DNA of 64,000 nucleotides from Rhynochetos jubatus (taxonomy: Eukaryota; Chordata; Aves; Eurypygiformes; Rhynochetidae): contig CM050655.1 of NCBI GenBank assembly GCA_027574665.1, positions 9,791,170 through 9,855,169 on the forward strand, written 5' to 3'. Position 1 is the stretch's first letter, and every line of letters starts with the position of its first letter. Made by a program: the position numbers and the translations under genes. Positions 11,991 to 24,959 of the stretch are shown here, piece after piece. Under the pieces are notes generated by a model. It had not been told where the DNA came from. It made no database searches and was given only the letters and a program-made list of their open reading frames with translations.

Positions 11991-14900
11991 TGAGCATAGG
12001 CTATGCTGCCGGCTTTCTTCTGACACAGCTGATAGCAACCATTTAACTAGATGGCCTCTGACATACATCAGTACGCCAGTTGTTATAATCCCATACCTTT
12101 TAAGTCCACTGCTAACAAAGGGTTTACAAAGACCTCCATCTTTCCAACAAACTTTCTGCCCCCAGGCTGATAAAAACACTGACTGTCTGCCAACACATTC
12201 AGTTCTCTGTGTTTTCATTAGTCTCTGCTGTTATTTTTAAGACATTCAGAGAAGTCAAATCTTTAGTGGGAGTGTGTCTCTTTACTTTTCTGTGTTTTGT
12301 TTTGGTTGAAAGGATTAATAGCTTTAGGGCGGATGTTTTCAATATTTTGTGATTAAAAATGTGACCTCTAGTAAATAGCCTGTGCTATTTTTTTCTCCAC
12401 TTCACTCAGTTACTGCAAAGATCACGTACTGCACCTAAAGAAAAGGTTATCTTCCAAGACATGTCACCTATTAACCTGTGACTCGTGGTAGTCTTGAGAC
12501 TTCACTATAAAACCATTTCTGCTACAGATTCCAAATGAAACTTAATTTTTCCAGGGTCTGAGAGTGTGTCTGGTTAATGGGTATACTATTTTTTTTAAAA
12601 CCGTTAATAATCTTCATGTCATGTTTAGTCTTTAATTCAAACTGGGACTGGAAACAGGATGTCTGCAATGCACAGAATGGCATTTAAGTCTTGCAGTTTC
12701 AGGGTAAAACAGGTATTTAGCACTTGGAACATTCACCATGAGGTATGGTACTTTTGTATTGAGTCTCCCCTTGGTCTGCAGAGTTCATTACCTGCTGGCA
12801 CAGGCCAGATGGGGTGGGAAGCCTCCTCCTGACCTATCATACTAGCAAGTCTGCAAATGGAAGGCACTGTTAGTCTTAATCGGCATAACTGGGGGTGATC
12901 TTTCAAAAGGAGCCAAACCTCTGCAGAAGACCATTTCTTCATTTTATGTGAAATAATTGCTGGAAAAGGAACAGAAACAGAGGACAAACCCCCTAGCTGT
13001 TCAAACCACTACTGTCTTCTCTCTCAGATGCTGCTTTTTACAATTGTGTTTGGTCGAGGTATGTTCAGCAACACAGTAAATGGAAATTAAATTTCTTCTT
13101 TCTGGATGTCTGGGAGCTAGATATACAGCTACTCAGGCCAGGGCTAAAGAGCTCAGAGGAAACTCAGGAACCCAACTCCTGCTGTCTGGACAGCTCTGTG
13201 TTCAGAAGGGAAGGGCTTGGTGAGTTTGTACTTATAGAATTGGGTAGTCCTGGGGTAGATTTTTAGGGGTTTTTAGGTTATGCATTGATAGTCCACAGCT
13301 GTTTCTAATTTGTGTGTCAACATTCCTTTATGCATCTGCTCCTGAGTCACATTTGGGAACTTGGACAGAACCAGCAGTGCCTGTATTAAATACTTGGCAT
13401 TAAGTTAGCACTTTCTATGCAAGAATATTCTAGTGCTTTGCAAACATTAATTACACTTTACAGCCCCTCTAAGGAAAGACAGAAATCTAACGCTGGTTTT
13501 GGAAGACATGCTGACTTTGTTGATTGGCTGTATTCTGAAAGAAATGTAAAATCAACCGTTATGTTGTCCAAATATATAACCAACGTAATGTTAAAAGAAA
13601 AAACCAGCAAGATTCCAAAGCCTGCTGCTTCAATGCCAGAGAGGAGGAAATGAAAATCAGTTTGTGACTAGAAAGGAGTGCTTTGATGACTGGGAATCTC
13701 ACTTTACATATGCTACCTGATGGGTCTCTCTTTGTTAGCGTACCTGACACCGTTTTTTCTAATTAGCCCTGATTTCTTTTGAGCTTTATTTTTGTTTTGT
13801 GTATATATTGGTGAAGAAAACTCTGCAAGTCCCTGGGAATCATGTTTAATTCTGAATAGCTATTAGCCCTTTGATGAATAGAAAGAATATATTTAAAACA
13901 TCGGTACAGAGCAGCACATAAAATCAGGAGGCAAAAAAGAGGGAACACAACGTGCTACGTGCTCAGCCTATCAGGTACAGATCTGTGTCATCATGTTCGA
14001 TAACAGTCTGAGAGAAGACATAATGCCCTGGGATATCGGCCAGTTTGAAGGGAAAGGGGAAGCTCATAGGAATCCCTCTGAGGGAAGTGTGAGACATCAT
14101 AAGATCACGTCCAAAACCATTCTCACAGCCATCCTCCATTCAGTCTGTAGTGTGGAAGCAGGTATCACAGTCCTCCAACACTTCCCTGTAAGCCTGTGCC
14201 TGAAGCAGCTCACTCCTTGCTGGTTGTCGTGATCCCCATTACCAACCTGCCCAAGCAAGAGATACTTTGATCTTTAGTTTCTAAACACAACATTATAACT
14301 GACAGATGTTATTAAGGCAGACACACCGTTTAAATTACATGTCTGTTTGTTCATTCTTTTACTATAGTCTCTTTTGCAACACATTTTTCTCTTATAGTTT
14401 ATACTTATCTTCTAATGATAATTGAATCCTTCTGGGTTTTCAACATCTATTTGAGGGATGTGGTTTCTAATTTGGAATAAGAGTTAAGCTGATGGAAAAC
14501 AACTCACTTGAGGTTAGATCCATGTTGTGATTTAACAGAAAAAAGAACCTTCTGTACTTTTTTTTTTTTTTTACTTATTTAAAAGAAAAAGAGAGAAAGA
14601 TAATGCAGAGCTAATGTACTGTGATTTTACTCAGCTAATTAGAGATGGAATAATGCATTGGACAAACTAAAAGCAGTTACCACTGAATTGGTAAATCAGC
14701 TACTTCAGATGGTCCAAGCACCAGTGTAACACAACGGGTGAATAATCTGAACCATGAGTCTGACAATGAAAAAATGTATTTGAGTTAGTTGTGGAATGAG
14801 GAAGATATAAAGGGAATGGTGGGTTTGCTCAGTTTGTAAGCATATTTGTTTGGTGCAAGGAAGGGTGATTAAGCTCTGGTCAGGCCAAAAATGTGTGTTA

Positions 14901-17054
14901 TGGGGCAACCATCTGTGCAGCCTAATGGCTTTGTACTGTGAAACATCACAGTGGCCACAGTTGAATGGTGTACTCATGCTGGTCTGATTCCTGCCAGTTT
15001 AGTACATGGCACTCAGTCAGACCTTGGCATAAATGGCATAAGCAAGCACTAACAATAAAGAAATTTAAACAAGTTATTCTCTGTGAAATACAAGGTGTGT
15101 CTAATAATATAAGGTAAATTATTGTATTGCCTCCATCGGGAATTTAGCAATTTCTAAATTGTTGAATTGTGATGAGTTCCTGTGTTGCTATGCTAGTAAA
15201 CACAGCCTGAAGTCATGATTTCTTGACCCTTCAGGCCAGACTCATGAACTGCTTATCACCTACCAGCACAGGCCTGATTGAGGTCAAGCCTCTTGCAGAA
15301 TTATGCAGGTCCCAGAAGGACAGGGGAAACCTCTTTCCAAATGAAGATTAAATTATGACATAATATGGTACTAGAGATGACATAAAGCAAACTGATACAC
15401 AGTAAATCCAGCAAAATCTTTTATTGTTTTAGAAGCAGCAGAATGAGTTAATGCAGTATCAGATTGTGACTGTGTAGCCTTGAGGTTTTTGCTGTAGACT
15501 TAGATGTCTTATCAACAGCTTTTGTGAATCCTCATGTCATGGCCTCCATTTATATTGCTGTTCACAGGACTTGAATTCTTCATACTTCTGCTTGAATTCA
15601 GTGGAGAGTTTTGAGCATCTGTGAGTCATTGATGGGGTTGTTATGAGGCCGAGATTGTAAACCAGGGGTTTTACCTGCTGCAGTCTCCATTATTGGAGGA
15701 CAGAGCTTTGCCATGCTTTTCTCAAATTTGAAGCACAGGGACGATAGCTATGTGATCTACGGAACAGCAGTCTCTCCCAACTTATTTATAAAGCTTAGAG
15801 ATGATAATTAATGAAGAGAGCAGCACTGAATTTTAATTGGGCTGTAATTATAACACGGCAATTTATATTGTGAGACTTTCAAGACTGTTCAACCCCTACA
15901 GCGTTTTGTTCCTCAGTTAAATCTAGTTCTAAAAGTTAGAGGGAGATAAATAATTGGTTCTGAAACATACTTATCGTAAGTGGGTCTTGCGTGTGTGTCG
16001 CCATTTATCATAATTTTCCTAGGGGGAGCACCTCTGTGTCAGATCAGATAGACTGGAGACCAGGCAAGTTAGGACGTTTGCTAATAAGCAGGCAGAGCTG
16101 CTGCTGGAGCAGTACGGGATTTATCAGAAGGCAGGAGGCATACTAGCTGGATTCAGTCCATGCTCTGAGATGCAGGGAGGATCTGAATATGAGCCCCAGA
16201 ATTCCTAAGCATATGAGAGGGATAGGTGCAGAGATTTCCTTCCCTGAAATGGTAGGTTCCATCTAAAGGAAAGGTTTATATGTTCAGTACCCAAGAGAGA
16301 AAGCAGAGAAGCTGATGTGGTTCTGTGGAAAGTGGTCGTCTTAATCAGGCTTTAGATGTTGAGAAATGGTAGATCGGATCTCTTCATTGTTTGGATTGTT
16401 GTGTCAGCAGCATTCATGGTGGTGGATTTTGCTGCTGCAAAAAGGTGTCTGAACTTATGAATGGGAAAATCTCAAAAATATCCACTGCTGGGCTGGCTTG
16501 ATGGTTAAAATGCCTATTTCAAATATCTAACCATTTGAAGACCTTGATCTCAACTTCTCTTATGAGATCTCTAATTTTTCTTACTTCCAACTGAGCTAAA
16601 AATGTTAGGAGGGAAGATTTTCCTGTGGTGTGGAAGAAAGATGTAAGAATTATGCTACTGCTTGCTCCTGTCATTATTTGTAAAATTCCATCTGCAAATG
16701 CTGCGTTTCCTCAAACAAAGGCAGTGTCTAGGAGAAAAATTCAAAGATGGCCAGCTGGTCACAGTAGGGGTCAGCATTAAGGATTTCTTCAGGAGGAAGG
16801 TACAAACAATTACCTGTCCTCAAGTAAAAGAACATTCCCAAGAAAAGAGATAATAATAGCAAAGACCATAATCCAAGCTGAATTCTGAAATGGGTCAGAT
16901 CCAGAAGGACGTGAAGACCCCTGCTTTCAGGTAGCTCATTACCAGGTCTCCCAGCTCCCACAGGAAATTTCTCATTTGTTGAAGTTTCAACCCTAAGAAT
17001 AATGGAGAAAAGTACGTAAATATGTTGAGCAGGCCTTTAAACCTTAGCTTGTAA
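11991..17054. other. Unique AT-rich DNA, no gene seen
   Basis: No gene or clear mobile element is seen. There is a poly-T run at 14558-14572 with an adjoining purine-rich stretch. The part around 15780-15875 is dense in TAAT/ATTA cores and might be a conserved regulatory element. Open frames are short and on both strands. Confidence 0.55.
14558..14572. repeat. Poly-T run (15 T)
   Basis: Homopolymer of 15 T followed within 10 bases by a purine-rich AAAAGAAAAAGAGAGAAAG stretch. It could be the reversed A-tail of a decayed retroelement, but no element body is recognisable beside it. Confidence 0.9.
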
Positions 17055-17213
17055 AAACATGTTGAGGAGGTGGGATTCCATCACTGAAGATCTTTTGGAT
17101 CAGGTTAGGAAAAAATCTATTAGGACTGGAAGAATGGATCTCCTTTTGGAAGAAGGAAGGCTACACTAGGTAATTTATGAAGGATGTTGCCAGCCCTACT
17201 TTTCTATATTTTG
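17055..17213 (+). mobile_element. Ancient CR1 LINE 3'-end relic
   Basis: The order of landmarks matches the 3' UTR of the old amniote CR1 type also found in turtles and crocodilians: a GATCAGGTTAGG-like block (17098-17109), a GGATCTCC-like block, then TTGCCAGCCCTACTTTTCTA with a decayed terminal tail (TATTTTGTGG). Polarity is plus. The copy is strongly diverged with many small gaps, and no coding frame is left. The family call rests on my recall of the consensus; boundaries are approximate. Confidence 0.6.
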
Positions 17214-18854
17214 TGGTTAATCAAAGCCTTGTCACTTGATAGTCTATATTTTAGATGTATCCGTTATTTTCCACCAAAAATTGATAATTAAGGGATTTCT
17301 GGCTGAGTTTTTCTGGAAAGTATTGTGGTCTGATCTGGAGGAGGTCTGCAAAGGAGTGGGGATTAAAAAAAAAATAATCTACATATGTCTCAAGATTAAT
17401 ATAAAATTGTCATTTACAATTCTTACCCTGATGGAAATGCAAGAAACCTTCATGAAAGGCTTCCCTCTCTCTTCAATTGCACTACTAATTCTACATTAGC
17501 CATTTCTGTTTCAGAGAAACATCCCATTAGTTATCTTTGCATATATACCAAGGGCTGAAACATTGGGTGCATGGAAAGCAGATATAGGTGGCTGTTGCAA
17601 CTGTTATTTCAAACAGTTGCATTTTCTTGTTATTCTCATAGAAGCTGATCACCTCAGTATAATGAGGTAGTCAGAGCAACTTTTCTATGCAAGAATTCAG
17701 AATATCTGAAGTGAGTGATACTTGGTGGAAGCAGGAAAGACAAGAACATGAATCTCTCAGAGCTGGAGCTTTTAGCTCAAAAAAAAAAAAAGAGTTTTTA
17801 GGAAAGAAAAACATGTTTCTTTTGTGATGTTTGATTATGATTTCTTTAATTGTTAGGTGGCAGAGGGGGGTTGATGTATATTATTTTCTCCGAGAAGGGG
17901 TTTTGCCTTTTCTATATCTGCAACAACAAAATTGAAAATTATCTCAATTTGCTATGGAGAACTTAATGAATTCAAAACGCATGAACATGCCATTTCCAAC
18001 AAAGCCTTCTCTTTGTTTTGTTGATGGTGTCATGAAGCTATGTCTGTTCTGGAAACTATCAAGGCTAGGCAATTTGGCTGCTGATAGAAGAATTTTCTTA
18101 TCTTTCTTTCATGTAGAAGCATTTAACTCACTGAAATTAGTAAGAATGCCTTAGTTTATTTCTTCAGATGTACCAGTTAGCAACAACTTAATTTGCAACA
18201 GCCAGTCATGTTTAACCAAGCCAAGTGAGCAAGCAAGCCAAGAAAAAGATTGTAGTTGCAAGTGTTGACTGGTTAAGATACAGAGCTAGAAGAAACAGTT
18301 CGTGATCAGAAAAGAGGTCCGCTTTACCAGACCATGCTACGTGACCAGTTCCTGCTGGTGTTCTCATTGCAATTGCTGTTCTGGCCACTTCTATAGGAAT
18401 TAATCAGGCACTGACACTTTGATATCTAGATGGTTTTTCCATCAAGCACAAAAAGCTTAATTAGACTGCGAGTAGCAGCAGCATGTATTCCACAGTGCTC
18501 CACAGCAGGTGACACAGTGTCTCGAACAGCTCTGAGGCTCTGGATGAAAATTAGGAAAAATCTGAGCTCACACTATCTTTTTATTATGATATTAAGCACA
18601 TAACTACATACTGTGTAGCCAAGTTTACCACATTCTCTCTTAGTAGGACTTTCAGTAATGATATCCAAGAATTGGAATTGGAATCTGAACTCAGCTAGTC
18701 CTGGGAAAACCATTAGCTCATTGAAACACAGATTAAAGTGCTCTAGGACAGGCCATATGGCTAAATAGAGCTAGATTCAGGGATGCACTGTGAGCCAATA
18801 GCCCCTGAGTCTGTACCTGGGGAGATTAAAGCCTTGACTAGCATGATAAAACAA
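17214..18854. other. Unique AT-rich DNA, no gene seen
   Basis: I see only a 13-A run (17779-17791) and short chance open frames. There are no splice-signal pairs or repeats of note. Confidence 0.55.
17779..17791. repeat. Poly-A run (13 A)
   Basis: Homopolymer with no AATAAA signal or recognisable retrocopy just upstream. Confidence 0.9.
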
Positions 18855-18945
18855 GATAATGGGATTGCCAGAGGATATTATTAATGAATCCAAAAATACT
18901 GCCAGCAGGTGGTATAAAATCAAGTCTTAAAAAATATTTGACTAG
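18855..18945 (+). mobile_element. Ancient CR1 LINE fragment (end of ORF2)
   Basis: The stretch GGATTGCCAGAGGATATTAT and the following CAAAAATACTGCCAGC ... AAATCAAGTCTTAAAAAATA resemble the end of the reverse-transcriptase ORF in ancient amniote CR1 copies, where 'LPEDV...' is followed by 'F K ... L' codons. It is highly diverged and short, so this is a tentative call. Its age class looks similar to that of the relics at 17.1 kb and 25 kb. Confidence 0.4.
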
Positions 18946-19237
18946 TGGGTTGAATTAGATTGATGAGGGTAAAGGCCCTTTATATGGAGGAAAAGCTAGG
19001 ACAGGAAAGGCAAATGTGATTTAGAGTTGGATCGTAGAGGTCTGAAGTCATACCACAGCTAACATAGCCTCAAACTTTAATCTGTCCTTATTTCCCTGCC
19101 TTTAGTCATCTCTAACATAAAAACACTGAAATGTGACAGTGTTAAAGACTGCAATGGTTAGAAACATGGGGATAGTGCTACTTGTAAGCAATAATAATTT
19201 TGTTTCTTACAGAATAATACTGAACACCTTTTCGAAA

Positions 19238-19280
19238 TGCATATACATGTAAATATATTATGCATGTGCATATATTATAC
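19238..19280. repeat. AT-rich low-complexity stretch
   Basis: GCATATACATGT and ATGCATGTGCATATATTATA form an imperfect alternating purine-pyrimidine stretch with several nested short palindromes. Confidence 0.6.
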
Positions 19281-21953
19281 TGTTGCTAATCAGAATTAAT
19301 TGTTCAGGTTTGTGGGTTTAGGATGTTTCTTAATGTTTCTTCTTATTTAAAATTCTACAACAATTTGCTGGAAAATTATTGACATCTTTGGCTAGTTTAA
19401 TGAACATAGCACATATGGAGAATCTAACATGCTGTGCTTTCATGCAGGAAAAGAAAGCCAGCAGTAACACCCAATACCATGACAACTTTCTAGCAACAGA
19501 ATATCAGCCAGTGTTTTCCAGGATGTTTCTAGAGCTCTGAAATAGTTAGTTAAGTGAAAATCTCCTCGTGACAGTGAGGATTTTTCTGCTGGTTTCCTGC
19601 AGATATAATTTCTTACTAAAATATAGGTCTTGTCCGAAGGGACTTTTTTGACAACATGGCTATGAGAAATTGATAGTCTGCCTATTCTTACTTCAACAAT
19701 GTCACGGAATACTGGATTTGGTTTAGTGTGCAAACTTAATTAAAGTGAGATTAAACTCTGGAGTTTTTGTGACAATATTTTAGACATCTTTCTTTCTACT
19801 GTTACGTTCCCTAGAAAATATTTTAGTGTTCAAATTAATTGAGGGCTTTGGCATCTTCAAGAAAATTTATTGTAGTAATACAAGTAAGGGAGACTTAGGC
19901 ATAGGAAGTGGTTTTATGAGAGATTATGTGTTAGTATACTGAAGCTACTTTATAACTCATAGAATTATAATTACTCTATTTAGAAATAAAAAAAGTTTCC
20001 TGTTTTTTGAGTTGTTCAGGTTGCTACCATAAGATTTTTAGGCTTTCAATTTTAAATTTTTTTGTTAAATTTCTTTTGGGTTTGTAAAGAAGAGCAAGAT
20101 TAAGATGCAGTAATTACTTTGCAGTAGTAATAAGCGCTGATGTTGGTTTGACATAGATATGAAGGCATGTTATGCCTTGCCAGAACTGGAAACCCTAACA
20201 TGTGAATCACATGCAAGTTTGGAAGTGCTTGAGAACAGAAATGATCATGTAAAACTGAAAATATAAAAAAGAAGAAACAAAGGCATGCATGTGGTAAACA
20301 AACTTTAAAGCTTTCCTCACGGCAGTGTTTTTGTCAGAAGACTCCCTTGCTGTGCCAGGTCATGCTAAAAGTAAAGAAGGATTTATGTCAAAACTATGAT
20401 GGAAAACTGCTTTGATTTTAGTAATAAAAAATTTATTATCTTTGTCTTGTTCTTTTGCTGAAGTAGGTTTGTAATAACTCGTTATGATTTGAGGGACAGG
20501 CCAGAATCAAGGTTAATAAAAGGATCAAATATCATTTCAATCACTTCTCTCAGTCCAAGCTCACAGTCTGTAAGGCTGTTGCGTATTTCCCAGATCTGAG
20601 TATGGGGCAGTGTATTACCGGAACGTTGGGAGCTGATGCCTCTTGGATGAAGGAAAAGGTAGTTTACCACATCGTACTATTTTATTGGGCTGGCCCCCAC
20701 AGACTGCAAATTAATTAAGAGTATGACCAGTTTGGCACTGCACTATGTGTCCTCACAGGAGCACAGTCAGCTTCCAAACAGATTTTTTTGCTCCCAGCAT
20801 CTGTGTTTCCAGGTACGGCACAGAAATCAGCATTTTTGCTCTGTGTATTATTTTATTTTTGACTAGTAGTCACACTGAGCTTGCTATATAATTCTGCTGT
20901 GAATTAATATTCTTGGAATTTAGTTTAAGATGCTAGTCTTGGCAGAAACTGTTATTATGCAAATTATATCCTCCAGATGTGAAGTGTATATTATGGAAAT
21001 TAATAAAGAATGCATCTCTGTGAGCATAGCTAGAACATACAAGATAATCTATGCCAAGTATTTTTATAATAAGAACCATAAAAAAGAAATAGAAATTGTG
21101 ACAAAAAGTATATGTCAAGGAGCTTTCACAAAGCTTTGACCCTGCCCTAATTTTGAACAGGGATGTTTCATGATACTGTTGCTGTAATAAGTTCCTCGTA
21201 CAACAATGTAAATTATTCAGGGACGGATTCATCCATAGAATGTATGCACTTATGCTAACTGAGCATGAGGGCAAGTGAGGAAAGGGGGACGTATACATTC
21301 AAGTGCTCTTAATGTATCAGTGGCTTGCATTTGCCCACAGTGTCAGAGGGGTGTGAAAACCCTAAGTCTAGGAAATATGAATGAGATAGTCTCTATTTTG
21401 AGATCAGTTTCATATAATTTCAAAACTGGAAAATGAAAATTTGTTTATATTGAAAGAGCAATACATTCTTCAGTGACAGAATTTGTCTTGAAATGGAGAG
21501 AAGCAAGGATCCTGAAAATATATGCAGAATAACAATCAACTTTGAACTCTTCAGAGCTCCTATTGCAACATCTAAAAATTTGATCACTTTTTTCAGAAAT
21601 TGCTGTACTATAAGAAAACAAATCCCTGCACTGTAACAGGTCTTGAGCCTCAATCATGTTTCTGGAACTTACGGTGCTGTGTGACAAAGCCCCACTTCAA
21701 GTCAGGATGCAATTGTTAGGCAGCAGGAATAAACATGATGGAGGCTGTTAGGATGCAACAGAAGTGAAATGAAGAGAGTTCAGTGAAAAACACAAGTCGC
21801 AGCTCACAACTTGCCTAACTAATACTAGCCACATCATTACAACTCACAGCCATGACCCAGCAAAGGACAAGGGTCATTCACACCATGCAGCCTCGGGTTT
21901 GTAGGTGGTGACTGAGAAATCTTTATAAGAAGGCTGATTAGACGAAGGTGTCC

Positions 21954-21972
21954 AAAAAAAAAAAAAAAAAAA
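21954..21972. repeat. Poly-A run (19 A)
   Basis: Homopolymer following GGTGTCC. No polyadenylation signal or retrocopy body is recognisable on its left side. Confidence 0.95.
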
Positions 21973-22355
21973 TCCACTACAGTACTGCTCAGCAGAAATA
22001 TTTATATATTTTAGAAAGTTTTGCCAGGTCCTTCAATGGATCTTTAAATTGCAATTAAATGTAAGAACTCATGATCCATATACAAAATGCTGAATCCTGA
22101 CCAAAGACGGTCATAAGCCATAACCTGGAACATCCCCTTGTGTTTTACCTTAAGAGGGTTTTGTGCCTCTGCATATCGTAATTGTAAACTTTTCATTTGT
22201 TTCGGCCTTTTTTTTTTTCTTTTTTAGAGCAAAATGGAAAGTTCAGTAGTTGTGACTCGGTAAACACATATTTTATGTGAGGCTTTTATATCTACCCTAG
22301 AAAGCTCTCATTTGTTTCTTTCTTTTGTAGGCATGGAAGATTGTTTATTAGATAT

Positions 22356-22372
22356 ACTAATAATAATAATAA
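22356..22372. repeat. (TAA)n microsatellite
   Basis: About five TAA units in a row, ending in AAAATAG. Confidence 0.8.
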
Positions 22373-22699
22373 AATAGAGATAAGCTTTCTTAGCTGACAT
22401 TGCTTCAGATGCCGACATATTTTTCCCCAGCCTCACTGCATTATAGCTCTATTTGGTAGTGCATAACCAGCATGTGTCACACTGAATGAAGGCTGGCTTC
22501 AGAATAACATGTCAGTAAGATGATTGCTCTTGGAACACACAGTGCCCTTATTCTATAATTAAATGCAAAACCTGTGTGGAAAAAATTGATGTTAAAAGTC
22601 TTAGCTTATACTCACCAGAGACTAGCAGTGCAGAGACAAATGCCGTCATACTAACCTTAATTGCTTCCTCTGTGTCTAGTTGTGGGAGTTTGGGGACTG

Positions 22700-22985
22700 C
22701 TATGCTCCTGCCAGGGATTATTAAGCCACGGATGAAATGGTGCAGCCAGGGCTTGGCCTGATGGGGAAGTGGTGCCAGTGGCAGCAGGAGGACAGGGGTG
22801 ATGATGAAGGGACAACTGTGCCACTTGTGGAGGGGCAGATCTGACTCTTGCAGCTCCCTGCTCCTTTCCCTTCTCTTCTGGGAGCACTTCTGCCTGCCTG
22901 GCTAAGGGAGGGGGACCCACCTCAGGGTACATACCCAGGACATGGCACCAGGCCAGAGTGTGCTGGCAGGTTTCAGTACTTTGAA
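22700..22985. other. GC-rich block in AT-rich surroundings
   Basis: About 285 bases are clearly richer in G and C than both flanks, with GGGG and CCC clusters but almost no CpG, so it is not a CpG island. A 116-codon minus-strand frame (22657-23007) runs through it, rich in Pro, Ala and Gln as expected from composition. I do not recognise the sequence; an unclassified avian repeat or a regulatory element are both possible. Confidence 0.35.
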
Positions 22986-24959
22986 AGGCATGGAAATGTA
23001 ATCTCACCTTTTTTTTTTTGGTTTTTCATCCAACATTTAGAGCTGGTCAAAACTTCAAAATTCAAAACTGAGAAAAAGGTAATAAAATGTCACTCTCCAT
23101 TTTCTATTTGGCAGTAACGAAACACCTTCTCTTCAACCAAATTTTTAACAGACAAACTCAATAATTTCATTTTCTTTAAGAATACCAAAGCGTCAGATTC
23201 CTAGAACAGCATTTTTAGACAAGTGCATTGGGAGAATGTTGTTCCAAGATAGGAAGGAAAAAGGAGGGGGCTGTGCCAGGATTGCTGGCTGTCAGTGCTG
23301 TCCATCTTGTACGTTTTTTATAATTTGTCAGATATGCCGAAAGATACCCTAATGGAATCGGTCCAATTTCAAGCTGAATGCAGAGTATACTGTATTATTC
23401 TCCAGAAGTAAAATGTGCTTTAGGAAAGCTAAGAATTATCTGGGTTTCTTCAGATCTATTTGAAGAAATCTGAAGAGAGGTAAATAATTTTAAATAGTGG
23501 TTTCTAAGATGACTTTTCCAATCAGTACATCATGAACATTAGATAAGTGAACTGACTTTCAACAAGATGAATAGAATGAACTTATTTATAAAACATTAAA
23601 CATGCATCACATTTTTGTCTTTTCAAGTTTCCCTTGACCTTTTTACTAGAAGTGACCAAAGTTTGTGTTCTTCCAGGACAGCTTGTAGACTTTCAGACCA
23701 GAAGTTTCTATCTTTCGTTCCCTGTAATGATCCATCTTTCTCTTGTAAAGTTACCTTCATCCCTACCAGCCCTTCCATTTACTCAGTTCTCATAAGTCGT
23801 AGCCACATCATACTTCAAATCAGTCCAGCATTTCAAGACAGTAAGGTGCAAGCTCCTTAGGCAGCCGACAGTATCTGTTTGTCTGATATACTACGTGTCC
23901 TCTCTTGAACTGGCTCCACCATTTCCAGAGCCATATTTTTTTCTGTCTCCTGAGACAAGACATTCACTTTTGATCTTGTCCCTGTCTTCTTTCTTCACAC
24001 ACAACTTTCAGGTTTCAGAAAGGCCGTCTCAGTCATCTGTCATTTGGGGGAGGCCACCTGATTTCCGTCTTGACTTAGCTTTAGAGTTACACAGTAATAA
24101 ATTACATGGCATAAACAGTCACCTCAGTCAAGACCCAGATCCTCGAAGATGTTCAGTGAGGGTGTTTTTTCTTCTCACACTACCTTTTAAAATTTTTCAT
24201 TTCATTTTTTTGACTAGGTTAAGTATGAGCAAGTCTAGTTTTGTACCAGGTTCAGCTCATACAATAATGATTTATGCTGCTGAAGCATGCAGTCAGCAGG
24301 AAATGAGTGGCTTGATCAAATGGTGGTTTTTTGCCTGATGAAAATAACAATGAAAAAAAGTGTGAATTTTGGCTGCGCTTCACTGCTATCAGTGTCCATT
24401 TCGATTTTGACATTACAATACTCTGAATGCCCAAGAAAATGTTCTGGCAGACACCAAGCTAATATTCTGAAAATTCCTCTCACATTACCAGCTCCTTTTA
24501 TTCCATTCCCACACATCTCTGCAGAAATCTGAAGTTCTGTGAATGGATGAGTTCAGGCAGGTTAGGTAAACCTTAAGGGTCAGATTTTGGCTGGTCCCTA
24601 AACTGTTTTTCACGAGTAGGAAATACTGTAACTGATGGTCTTTTGAAATTCTATCAAAGTTTTTTGGGTTTTTTTCTCCTCCCTATGGAAGGTTAGCTGC
24701 TTAAAGGAGGTCACCCTGATGTAGGGCAACTACCTGGGTTATATGTTGTTACCCTACCTTGCTCTGCCATAGCTTTATCCCATTTCCTTTGAATCCTGAG
24801 ATACTGCATAACCCAATCTGTATTGACCATATTCTGAAAGGTTTTCAACTAGGTTTATCATCAAGAGCTCTTAAAGCTTTTATGGAAACAAAGGTGCCAT
24901 AGAACAAAAGGGAAGGTACCTTATGGATTTAAAAAAATGTCTGGAAGTTGGGACAGTGT
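22986..24959. other. Unique DNA, no gene seen
   Basis: A pyrimidine-rich interval (about 23600-24200) supports a 147-codon plus-strand frame (23895-24338), rich in Ser, Leu and Phe. That length is near what chance allows in this window, and the protein resembles nothing I know. Confidence 0.5.

Larger units (their letters stand above)
18946..22699. other. Unique AT-rich DNA, no gene seen
   Basis: Contains an AT-rich low-complexity stretch (19238-19280), a 19-A run (21954-21972) and a short (TAA)n repeat (22356-22372). Two T-rich splice-acceptor-like tracts lie near 22205-22226 and 22316-22330, but no good donor follows either. No coding signal is recognisable. Confidence 0.55.

Noticed and set aside
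22205-22331. Two strong acceptor-like tracts (T-rich then TTTTTTAG, and TTTCTTTTGTAG)
   Set aside because: No good donor follows either within a usual exon length, and T-runs give false acceptor scores.
23895-24338. 147-codon plus-strand open frame
   Set aside because: Its length is near the chance maximum for this window, it lies in a pyrimidine-rich stretch that is poor in stop codons, and the Ser/Leu/Phe-rich translation resembles no family.
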